DNA of 22,457 nucleotides. It comes from Caryophanales bacterium UBA6769. GTDB taxonomy: Bacteria; Bacillota; Bacilli; Bacillales; UBA6769. The position numbers were made by a program, and so were the translations under genes. Below the pieces are notes generated by a model. The model was not told the origin of the DNA. It worked only from the letters and a program-made list of their open reading frames with translations, and made no database searches. Below, piece after piece: positions 15,359-21,261 of the stretch; the first letter of the stretch is position 1, and each line of letters starts with the position of its first letter. Location of the stretch: the NCBI GenBank assembly GCA_002453275.1, contig DKGN01000127.1, positions 1 through 22,457 of the forward strand, in the 5' to 3' direction.

Positions 15359-15905
15359 TAATATGATCACATTGCTCTTATTCGTGCTTTTACTCATCAT
15401 GGTATTTCTCGTTATTTCTACGAAAGCATCAGGAGGAGAACCGAGTTTATTTGGCTATCAAATCAAAACAGTTCTGTCCGGTTCGATGGAACCAGAAATT
15501 AAGACGGGATCCATTATCGCAGTCACACCGGCAGAAGATAAAACAAACTTTAAAAAGGACGACATTATTACATTTGTACAGCAAGATGGGCAGCTCGTCA
15601 CACACCGGATTGTTGAAATTTTAGGAAGCGGTGACCATTTGCAATATGTGACGAAAGGAGACAACAACAAGGAGGTAGATTCGACTCCTGTCTTAGCAGA
15701 AAATGTTGTTGCAACATATTCGGGCTTTACGATTCCATATGTCGGTTACTTTACTGAATTTGCAAAATCGCAAAAAGGAACAGCTATTCTGCTAATTGTT
15801 CCAGGTCTCTTGCTTTTAATTTACGCAGGGTTTCAAATTTGGAGTGCATTGAAAGTATTGGATATGAATGCTAGAAAACAACTAGAAAAAACTGAAGATT
15901 CATAA
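15333..15905 (+). CDS. sipW: SipW, ER-type signal peptidase I
   Basis: 190 aa. Membrane serine protease that matures TapA and TasA. TM segments lie at about 9-29 and 150-170. The catalytic serine is S51 in VLSGSMEP and the histidine H91 in VTHRI (His rather than Lys, the ER-type hallmark), with D110 in KGDNN. These positions are each four residues beyond the B. subtilis SipW catalytic residues as I remember them. ATG 15333 overlaps tapA, with AGGGAG (15315-15320) 12 bases before it, implying translational coupling. Longer C-terminal cytosolic tail (RKQLEKTEDS). Confidence 0.95.
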   Translation: MKTTMKWISNMITLLLFVLLLIMVFLVISTKASGGEPSLFGYQIKTVLSGSMEPEIKTGSIIAVTPAEDKTNFKKDDIITFVQQDGQLVTHRIVEILGSGDHLQYVTKGDNNKEVDSTPVLAENVVATYSGFTIPYVGYFTEFAKSQKGTAILLIVPGLLLLIYAGFQIWSALKVLDMNARKQLEKTEDS

Positions 15906-15917
15906 CATTGTTGAATT

Positions 15918-15937
15918 TCCTTGTAAAAACACAAGGA
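15918..15937 (+). other. Hairpin between sipW and tasA
   Basis: TCCTTGT-AAAAAC-ACAAGGA, 7-bp perfect stem without a T-run. It may mark processing or 5' stabilisation of a tasA-only mRNA, which would raise tasA output over sipW. Function is inferred. Confidence 0.4.
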
Positions 15938-15992
15938 TTCAAAATAAAATACATACCCAAACTGGGTAAAATGATTAAGGGAGGATTTTTGT

Positions 15993-16748
15993 ATGTCAGC
16001 AAAAAAGAAATTAAGTCTTGGGGTAGCATCAGCAGCACTTGGTTTAGCATTAGTAGGGGGAGGTACGTGGGCAGCATTTAACGATGTGGAGAGGTTAAGC
16101 CACACTTTTGCAGCAGGAACGTTGAATTTGGAGGTTGTTGATGTCGATGGTGGAGAGACAGAATTTCACCTACAAAATTTGAAGCCAGGAGATACGATGG
16201 AGCGCTCCTTCAAATTAGAGAACCGTGGCTCATTAGCAATCAAAGAAGTCCTTATGAACACTCATGCTTTTAACTTTCAGAATGCAGAGTATAACGAATT
16301 TGTTCATGGGCATGGAATGCCAGATAATAATATGAAACAATTTCTTAAACAATTCCAGGTTGAGATCTTATTAACAGGAGTTGAAAACCAAAATGCTCAA
16401 CCTAGAGCAAACTTTGAAATTATTAAACCCGAAGATAACAAAACATTGTGGGATTTAACTAAAATGAAAAATATAAATCTTACACCTGAAAATGTGGATG
16501 GACAATGGACGGGAATCCCTCTAGATCCATTGGATGACGAAATTGTTTACATTAAAATTACTATGAAAGATGACCAAGAAAAAGTGAAAAGAGGTCCAGC
16601 CAAAGGTGAATACAAGCAAAATGTATACCAAGGTGATTCCGTTGATTTCAAATTTATACTTGAAGCAACACAGTGGGATGGTTTAAATACTGACCAAACA
16701 AACGAAAATGGTTACCTTCACATCAATGAAAGAGCGAATTCTAACTAA
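15993..16748 (+). CDS. tasA: TasA, major biofilm matrix fibre subunit
   Basis: 251 aa. Secreted protein that polymerises into matrix fibres. The signal peptide is nearly identical to that of B. subtilis TasA: KKKLSLGVASAALGLALVGG, then GTWA|AFNDV with cleavage expected after A27. The camelysin/TasA domain follows: LQNLKPGDTMERSFKLENRG (60-79), LAIKEVLM (81-88) and the C-terminal KFILEATQWDGL (220-231). The ribosome site is strong (AAGGGAGG, 8 bases before ATG 15993). The central loop is His/Asn-rich (HGHGMPDNNM), unlike B. subtilis. A hairpin with a weak T-tract follows, separating it from the fourth gene. Confidence 0.95.
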   Translation: MSAKKKLSLGVASAALGLALVGGGTWAAFNDVERLSHTFAAGTLNLEVVDVDGGETEFHLQNLKPGDTMERSFKLENRGSLAIKEVLMNTHAFNFQNAEYNEFVHGHGMPDNNMKQFLKQFQVEILLTGVENQNAQPRANFEIIKPEDNKTLWDLTKMKNINLTPENVDGQWTGIPLDPLDDEIVYIKITMKDDQEKVKRGPAKGEYKQNVYQGDSVDFKFILEATQWDGLNTDQTNENGYLHINERANSN

Positions 16749-16755
16749 TATAAGT

Positions 16756-16790
16756 AAAGGCGGGCATTTCCCGCCTTTCTCTTTCTCTAA
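16756..16790 (+). terminator. Hairpin between tasA and the TasA-like gene (probable partial terminator)
   Basis: Perfect 9-bp stem AAAGGCGGG/CCCGCCTTT with CATTT loop, then CTCTTTCTC rather than a pure T-run. It probably lets part of transcription continue into the next gene, giving much tasA mRNA and less of the anchor. Confidence 0.7.
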
Positions 16791-16806
16791 TCTGAGGTGA
16801 TTCGGG

Positions 16807-17442
16807 ATGAAATGGAAAATCGTCACCTTTTATAGTCTTGCTATGTTAATGTTGATCGTTTTTATTCCGATTGGGTCGACAGGTGCAGATGAGAATAAGG
16901 ATACAGTTATCGTTGATCTTGTCACAAAACCAACGAAAGTTTTATTTGATATACACAATCTCAAGCCAGGGGATGTCATGCAAAGAACGTTTTCGATTGA
17001 AAATGGCGGGAATGTAGATGTTTATTATAAAACGAAAGCGGAGTTTATGGACGGTTCAAAGGAGTTATACAACCAATTGCTGCTTCAAGTAACAGATGGA
17101 GAACATATTCTCTATGATGGTGCATTGAGCAATTTTACCGGATTTGATGAGAGAGAGCTTACTCTTTCAAATATTGAACAATTCATATTTATGGTAGAAT
17201 TTCCTTATAAGTCAGGTAATGAGTTTCAAGGACTTGTAACACAATTTCAAATCATTATTTCAGCCGACTTTACTCCAGGCGGGTCTGGGATTCCATCGTC
17301 TGGTTCAAGATTGCCAAATACAAGCATTATTCACCCGATTATTTTCTTATTGACGGGTCTGTTGCTATTTGCAATAGGAACGAGGCTGTATCATAAGCAA
17401 AACCTTTTACCCCTTTCATGGATCGAATGGATTAAAAGATAA
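16807..17442 (+). CDS. TasA-like protein with sortase signal LPNTS
   Basis: 211 aa. Signal segment 4-25 (MKWKIVTFYSLAMLMLIVF...), likely cut by an ordinary signal peptidase near STGADENK; it lacks the AAFNDVE context of TapA and TasA. Residues about 33-153 are a TasA/camelysin-type beta domain: FDIHNLKPGDVMQRTFSIEN (47-66) aligns with FHLQNLKPGDTMERSFKLEN of TasA. A Gly/Ser linker (157-167) leads to LPNTS (169-173), a hydrophobic stretch (174-192) and a tail with R/K (TRLYHKQ...IKR), the layout of a sortase substrate. LPNT(A/S) suits class D or C sortases. Thus it is probably wall-linked and may tether TasA fibres. GAGGTGA lies 6 bases before ATG 16807. The tail is longer than usual (about 20 residues). 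No sortase is in the window. Confidence 0.8.
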   Translation: MKWKIVTFYSLAMLMLIVFIPIGSTGADENKDTVIVDLVTKPTKVLFDIHNLKPGDVMQRTFSIENGGNVDVYYKTKAEFMDGSKELYNQLLLQVTDGEHILYDGALSNFTGFDERELTLSNIEQFIFMVEFPYKSGNEFQGLVTQFQIIISADFTPGGSGIPSSGSRLPNTSIIHPIIFLLTGLLLFAIGTRLYHKQNLLPLSWIEWIKR

Positions 17443-17445
17443 GGT

Positions 17446-17476
17446 TAAAAAACCGCTGTTGTAGAAGCCTGTTTTT
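17446..17476 (+). terminator. Weak terminator-like repeat after the TasA-like gene
   Basis: AAAAAAC ... GTTTTTT (7 bp) enclosing a 17-base loop. Stability looks low; it may end the matrix operon or allow read-through to the Hsp20 gene. Confidence 0.35.
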
Positions 17477-17546
17477 TGAACATGCTTTCTTTCCACCGCA
17501 TAAGCTAATTATGATCATGCTATCAATTGCAAGGGGGGAAATGCAG

Positions 17547-17987
17547 ATGAGTTCCGATGAAGATAGGCCCCTACCATCATTTAATAGAAAGGCTTTTACT
17601 GATTTATTTTCTGTTTTTGATCAATGGTTTGAAGAACCTTTTAGCTTTTTTGATAGGCAAATTAAAGTGGATATGTATGAGACTAATGATAATTTAGTCA
17701 TTGAGGCGGATGTAGCAGGGGTCAACAAAGAGCAAATCCAATTAGAATGGTTAGCAGAGGGGTTAAAAATATCAGTAGAAAACAAATCACATGTTGAAGA
17801 AACGAATCAAGCGGAAAAGTATTATCGAAAAGAACGAACATTTTCTCAGAGAGAGCGCTTCATCCCATTAGGGTTAGTGTCTTCACCGAAAAATATAAAA
17901 GCGAAATATGAAAATGGCGTTGTCATGGTTACGATTCCACATTATAATTTAAGGCAAAAAAGTCGTAACATTATTGATATCGATTAA
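17547..17987 (+). CDS. Small heat-shock protein, Hsp20/alpha-crystallin family
   Basis: 146 aa from ATG 17547; AAGGGGGG (17531-17538) is 8 bases upstream, better placed for it than for ATG 17541. A short N-terminal arm rich in Phe (FNRKAFTDLFSVFDQWFEEPFSFF) precedes the alpha-crystallin domain (about 40-133): VDMYETNDNLVIEADVAGV at its start, then FIPLGL and the signature AKYENGVVMVTIP. Such ATP-independent holdases bind unfolded proteins; Bacillus members also include spore coat proteins CotM/CotP. No CIRCE element precedes it. Its place between the matrix genes and sinR is unlike B. subtilis. Confidence 0.85.
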   Translation: MSSDEDRPLPSFNRKAFTDLFSVFDQWFEEPFSFFDRQIKVDMYETNDNLVIEADVAGVNKEQIQLEWLAEGLKISVENKSHVEETNQAEKYYRKERTFSQRERFIPLGLVSSPKNIKAKYENGVVMVTIPHYNLRQKSRNIIDID

Positions 17988-18005
17988 AATCGAAATATTG
18001 ACTGG

Positions 18006-18038
18006 CCACGGTCATGTATAGACTGTGGTATTTTTATT
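18006..18038 (+). terminator. Terminator of the Hsp20 gene
   Basis: Stem CCACGGTC/GACTGTGG (8 bp, one G-T), loop ATGTATA, then TATTTTTATTT. Confidence 0.8.
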
Positions 18039-18057
18039 TGGAAAGATAGCTGAGTAA

Positions 18058-18087
18058 GCGTCATATATTTTATATGTCGCTATTTTT
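18058..18087. terminator. AT-rich hairpin at the end of sinR
   Basis: GCGTCATATA-TTT-TATATGTCGC pairs at 9 of 10 positions and covers the last sinR codons. TATTTTTC follows on the plus strand, but no T-run on the minus strand, so its value for sinR is uncertain. Confidence 0.4.
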
Positions 18088-18414
18088 CTCTTGCCTTATT
18101 TTCCATCTATTGAACTCTAAAAATTCACGGAATTGTTCTTTGCTTACACCAGATTTCATGGCTTCCTGAATAAGATCCATCCACTCGGCATCAAGAATTT
18201 CGTTCATATCTTCGTCATTCGTATCATGTAAGAGCGATTCAACAGTTATATCCAAAACAGATGCAATTTTCTCTAAAAATTGAATAGAGGGGTTTGATTG
18301 GATATTTCGTTCGATTGAGCTTAGATAGGATTTCGCAACTCCGGCGCGATCAGCAAGCTCTGATAAGGAAAGTCCTTTATTTATGCGAAATTTCTTTACG
18401 TTTTCGCCAATCAC
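18070..18414 (-). CDS. sinR: SinR, master repressor of biofilm matrix genes
   Basis: 114 aa from GTG at 18414, with AAGGGGGA 6 bases before it; the longer frame to 18516 runs through the promoter. B. subtilis SinR is 111 aa. HTH_3 DNA-binding domain 5-62: SLSELADRAGVAKSYLSSIE (16-35) is almost that of B. subtilis SinR, followed by NPSIQFLEKIASVLDITVESLL. The C-terminal multimerisation and SinI-binding hairpin is DAEWMDLIQEAMKSGVSKEQ (75-94) plus FREFLEFNRWK. SinR represses tapA-sipW-tasA and eps operons. It is convergent with the matrix genes, as in B. subtilis, but two extra genes lie between. It has its own promoter (18496-18524). Confidence 0.95.
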   Translation of the reverse strand: MIGENVKKFRINKGLSLSELADRAGVAKSYLSSIERNIQSNPSIQFLEKIASVLDITVESLLHDTNDEDMNEILDAEWMDLIQEAMKSGVSKEQFREFLEFNRWKIRQEKNSDI

Positions 18415-18495
18415 TTGACATCCCCCTTGTATAATCCTTTTTTCAAACATGAAAGCATCATGGGCTAAGTTGCTATTCTTATGCACTACCTTTCT

Positions 18496-18524
18496 ATTAT
18501 ACAATCTTGGGTACATTCTGTAAA
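18496..18524 (-). promoter_or_regulatory. sinR sigma-A promoter
   Basis: Minus strand TTTACA (18524-18519), 17 bases, TATAAT (18501-18496), about 80 bases before the GTG. It lies between sinI and sinR, like the constitutive internal sinR promoter of B. subtilis. Confidence 0.85.
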
Positions 18525-18580
18525 TTCAAACGTCAACTAATGACTCGATTATGCTATTCTTCTTTTAATTCGTAATAAAA

Positions 18581-18621
18581 AGAAAAAGTGACATCGCAAG
18601 TAAATTACGTGTCACACTTTT
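18581..18621 (-). terminator. Hairpin between sinI and sinR
   Basis: Minus-strand GTGACA (18615-18610) pairs with TGTCAC (18593-18588), extended by AAAG/CTTT-type pairs. It is followed by TTTTTCTTTTTATTA. The sinI stop codon is in the loop. It should end most sinI transcripts before sinR. Confidence 0.65.
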
Positions 18622-18751
18622 TTTGTGAGCGATTGATTGTGATGTCGTGAATAAACTTACGAATTTCCTTTGGAGTAACATTCATTTTTTTTGCTTTAAT
18701 CATTAATAATACCCATTCTCGATCATAGCTTTTTTTCATTTCGCTGGCCAT
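18605..18751 (-). CDS. sinI: SinI, SinR antagonist
   Basis: 48 aa from ATG at 18751, preceded by AAGGGGGAG. The core YDREWVLLMIKAKKMNVTPK and EIRKFIHDI matches the SinR-binding helix pair of B. subtilis SinI (LDQEWVELMVEAKEANISPEEIRKYL), which displaces SinR by forming a heterodimer. The same EW...L...A...G/NV(S/T)...(Q/I)(F)R(E/K)F pattern occurs in the C-terminus of the SinR here, as expected for the shared fold. It is shorter than B. subtilis SinI (57 aa), lacking most of the tail, and is separated from sinR by 190 bases that hold a terminator and the sinR promoter. No exact Spo0A box was seen upstream. Confidence 0.85.
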   Translation of the reverse strand: MASEMKKSYDREWVLLMIKAKKMNVTPKEIRKFIHDITINRSQKKCDT

Positions 18752-18763
18752 GCGCTCCCCCTT

Positions 18764-19099
18764 AACAAATTCCAATTTAATAAGACGTGAGTCAATCGGC
18801 GCTTGGCGTCAATGTAATGAACCCCCAACACAAGATTATGTAGGAAAAACATACTAGAGCACAAGAATTGTCGCCAGCACTGACTCATATTTACTATGAT
18901 TATAAGTCCACGTATTTAAAAAGGTTGTCATATCATGACAATTACTTAAAAATAACTTTCTTCATCTTTCGATATATTTCAGACAAAGTCTACACTCGTG
19001 TGAGATACAAGGTTTGGAAAAAAGTGCATAAAGAAAAGTCCGTTTGGAATGATTAGAAAGAGGATACATATTATATTATTGCTTTTCGAACGTAAACAT
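18764..19099. other. Intergenic region upstream of sinI, with one dyad
   Basis: About 340 bases without a convincing gene. It should hold the sinI promoter, but I find no consensus sigma-A site (TTGACT at the right strand has no matching -10). A perfect dyad TTGTCAT-ATC-ATGACAA lies at 18925-18941. Confidence 0.5.
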
Positions 19100-19128
19100 T
19101 TGTCTTTGCAATCAAAAAAAGTCATAAT
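19100..19128 (+). promoter_or_regulatory. Promoter of the flavin reductase gene
   Basis: TTGTCT (19100-19105), 17-base spacer, CATAAT (19123-19128). Confidence 0.6.
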
Positions 19129-19170
19129 GTAAGTGAAACGGATTGTGGATAATGTAGGAGGGAATATGCA

Positions 19171-19632
19171 GTGGATGATAAAGTGTTTCGTGATGCGATG
19201 AGTAAATTTGCTACAGGCATAACTGTCGTAACGACAGAATTAGACGGGAACACACATGGGATGACGGTTAACGCGTTTATGTCTGTATCACTTGATCCAA
19301 AACTCGTTGTAGTCTCAATTGATAAACGAACTGAAATGTTAAAAACACTTCAGCAATCGAAAAAATATGCTGTGAATATTTTAAACGAGGATCAAAAAGA
19401 GTACTCGATGATTTTTGCTGGGCAAACAAAGAGCAAGCAGGATGTCGAGTTTGAACGTTTAAATGATTTACCAGTATTAAAAGATACGGTAGTAACGATT
19501 ACGTGTAATGTGTACGAAGAACATGAAGTAGGGGATCACATCTTGTTTTTTGGAGAAGTGACTGACGGAAAAGTTTCTGACAAGGAACCGTTGCTTTATT
19601 TTAACCGTAAATATGGAGAATTTGATGATTAA
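19171..19632 (+). CDS. Flavin reductase family protein
   Basis: 153 aa. GTG start at 19171 with AGGAGGG 8 bases upstream; the nearby ATG 19166 is out of frame. The N-terminus FRDAMSKFATGITVVTTELDG followed by HGMTVNAFMSVSLDPKLVVVSI is the signature of the HpaC/DIM6-NTAB flavin reductases. These bind FMN or FAD in a split-barrel and use NAD(P)H to supply reduced flavin, often to a partner monooxygenase. DHILFFGEVTDG and LLYFNRKYGEF end the barrel. No monooxygenase is nearby, so the partner is unknown. Confidence 0.88.
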   Translation: MDDKVFRDAMSKFATGITVVTTELDGNTHGMTVNAFMSVSLDPKLVVVSIDKRTEMLKTLQQSKKYAVNILNEDQKEYSMIFAGQTKSKQDVEFERLNDLPVLKDTVVTITCNVYEEHEVGDHILFFGEVTDGKVSDKEPLLYFNRKYGEFDD

Positions 19633-19638
19633 TGAAAG

Positions 19639-19686
19639 AAAAGGACTTGAAGGCTCGTACGATCACGAGCTCAAAAGTCCTTTTTT
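19639..19686. terminator. Bidirectional terminator between flavin reductase and ytoA
   Basis: AAAAGGACTT/AAGTCCTTTT outer helix and GCTCGT/ACGAGC inner helix with loop ACGATC, T6 on the plus side and A-runs giving T on the minus side. Serves both convergent genes. Confidence 0.8.
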
Positions 19687-20220
19687 CTACTTTCGAGAGA
19701 TAGTATCATTTGATTGTAACGTTTTATAATATTGACCTTTTTCAACGTATTCTCTTCGTACTCTTTCCATTTCTTTTAAGTCTTCGTCATTAAGCTCACG
19801 AATAACTTTTGCTGGACGGCCAAATGCTAACATATTCGGCGGGATTTTTTTACCGGGAGGGACTAGACTTCCAGCTCCGATAAATGCACCTTCACCAATT
19901 TCGGCTTTATCGAGAATAATAGTCCCCATACCGATGAGAGCGTTTTTACGTACAATAGCACTATGTACGATGACTTGATGTCCAATGGTTACGTCGTCTT
20001 CAATAATTAGTGGGTTGTTCGGGCTTTGATGTAAGACGGAGTTATCTTGAATATTGACTCGCTTTCCGATTCGCGTCGGGGCGACGTCACCGCGGATTGT
20101 CGTATTGAACCAAATGCTCGAATCTTCCTCAATAATGACGTCTCCAGTTACAGTGCTATAATCTGCGATAAAGACCGTTTCATCTATGCGAGGTTTTGCG
20201 TTATGATATGGATAAATCAT
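19687..20220 (-). CDS. ytoA: Gamma-carbonic-anhydrase-like hexapeptide-repeat protein
   Basis: 177 aa. Left-handed beta-helix built from hexapeptide repeats (for example VTGDVI-IEEDSS-IWFNTT-IRGDVA, then IGEGAF-IGAGSL), ending in a C-terminal helix (LNDEDLKEMERVRREYVEKG). The three zinc ligands of gamma-carbonic anhydrases are present: H64 (SVLHQS), H81 (TIGHQV) and H86 (VIVHSA), as are R43 and D45 in IRGDVAP. These suggest a trimeric metal enzyme, perhaps CO2 hydration, though many homologues are inactive. Closely resembles B. subtilis YtoA. ATG at 20220 has a modest site (GCAGGGA). Confidence 0.88.
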   Translation of the reverse strand: MIYPYHNAKPRIDETVFIADYSTVTGDVIIEEDSSIWFNTTIRGDVAPTRIGKRVNIQDNSVLHQSPNNPLIIEDDVTIGHQVIVHSAIVRKNALIGMGTIILDKAEIGEGAFIGAGSLVPPGKKIPPNMLAFGRPAKVIRELNDEDLKEMERVRREYVEKGQYYKTLQSNDTISRK

Positions 20221-20304
20221 CGTGAAAATCCCTGCTTTCTATATTAGTAGATAAAAGGATGTTTAAAAAGCTCTTCTGGAGGCTAACAAAGTGTGAGTCG
20301 GATC

Positions 20305-20360
20305 GACATGACTAAGGACCTCATGTCTCTTGTCGAAACAATTTACATTGTCAGTGTCCA
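20305..20360 (+). promoter_or_regulatory. Control region before ytpA: inverted repeat and possible ECF-type promoter
   Basis: GACATGA-N9-TCATGTC (20305-20327) is a perfect 7-bp dyad. Just after it comes TCGAAAC (20333-20339), then GTGTCC at 20354-20359, which loosely fits an ECF sigma promoter (TGAAAC...CGTC); ytpAB is assigned to the SigM regulon in B. subtilis as I recall. The match is imperfect. No good sigma-A site was seen. Confidence 0.35.
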
Positions 20361-20451
20361 CCTTTTAAACAAACAATACAATGTAGAGTTTACCAAATCT
20401 GTTCAAAAAATTACACTACCACTTCATTTGTCTTAAGGAGTGAAGAACCTA

Positions 20452-21234
20452 ATGTATACGAAAAAAGCAGAAGGTAAAGCACATGCTACTGTTGTTATCG
20501 TTCATGGCGCAGGGGAACATCATGGTCGGTATGATTGGCTTACGAAACAATGGAATCGAAATGGGTACCATGTCGTACTAGGAGATTTGCCAGGGCAAGG
20601 AAAAACAGCAGGCTTAAGAGGTTATATTCGTTCATTTGAAGATTATATTTACACGATTGAATCTTGGGTCGAGCAAGCAAAAGCTTTTGAATTACCGATT
20701 GTTTTACTTGGTCACAGTATGGGTGGCTTAGCCGCCATTCGTACAATAAAAGAGCGTACTCTTCCGATCTGTGCGGTTGTTTTGTCTTCACCTTGTTTAG
20801 GTCTTGTAAAAGAACCACCTAAGGCACTAGATAGACTGACAAGTCTGTTAAATATCGTTTGTCCAAGACTTCGTCTGGAGACGAATGTAGAAGCAGGGAT
20901 CGGTACGAGAAATGAACAAATTAAAGCAAGAGATGCTGTTGATCCTCTGTACAACCGGAAAGTATCCGTACGTTGGTATTACGAGTTACGTAAAGCAATG
21001 GAACTCGCTCAAGAAGATAGGGAGCTACCAAATATTCCTTTTCTTGTTTTACAAGGTGGCGATGACCGAATCGTTAATAAGCATGATGTAAAAGCATGGT
21101 TTGAACGATTAGACGTTCAATCTAAAGAATATAAAGAATGGGCACATTTGTACCACGAAGTATTTAATGAACCCGAGCGGAACGAAGTGTTTGACTATAC
21201 ATTGCAATACGTTCAACAGCAGATCCATTCATAA
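20452..21234 (+). CDS. ytpA: Alpha/beta hydrolase (lysophospholipase-like YtpA)
   Basis: 260 aa from ATG 20452 (AAGGAG at 20435-20440; the in-frame GTG 20440 overlaps that site). Alpha/beta-hydrolase of the monoglyceride-lipase/lysophospholipase type: oxyanion region VIVHGAGEHHGRYDW (15-29), nucleophile S89 in GHSMGG, acid D204 or D205 in QGGDDRIV, and H235 in HLYHEVFNE. No signal peptide. In B. subtilis YtpA is tied to synthesis of the lysophospholipid antibiotic bacilysocin. The stop is 27 bases before the ytpB start, with its own ribosome site, hence an operon as in B. subtilis. Confidence 0.9.
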   Translation: MYTKKAEGKAHATVVIVHGAGEHHGRYDWLTKQWNRNGYHVVLGDLPGQGKTAGLRGYIRSFEDYIYTIESWVEQAKAFELPIVLLGHSMGGLAAIRTIKERTLPICAVVLSSPCLGLVKEPPKALDRLTSLLNIVCPRLRLETNVEAGIGTRNEQIKARDAVDPLYNRKVSVRWYYELRKAMELAQEDRELPNIPFLVLQGGDDRIVNKHDVKAWFERLDVQSKEYKEWAHLYHEVFNEPERNEVFDYTLQYVQQQIHS

Positions 21235-21261
21235 TGTTAGGAGTCGAAAGGAGCCTGTACC

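Noticed and set aside
18415..18516. N-terminal extension of SinR to 18516
   Set aside because: The extension overlaps the sinR promoter region and lacks a ribosome site; GTG 18414 gives the known SinR length.
18866..18873. Spo0A-like box TGTCGCC upstream of sinI
   Set aside because: Only 5 of 7 bases match, and no matching promoter is visible at a suitable distance.
18868..19056. 62-aa plus-strand frame starting at TTG 18868
   Set aside because: No ribosome site, irregular composition rich in Tyr/Lys, and no recognisable pattern; best read as spacer.
20331..20337. Exact Spo0A box TGTCGAA upstream of ytpA
   Set aside because: A 7-mer is expected two or three times by chance in this window on both strands; no second box nearby.
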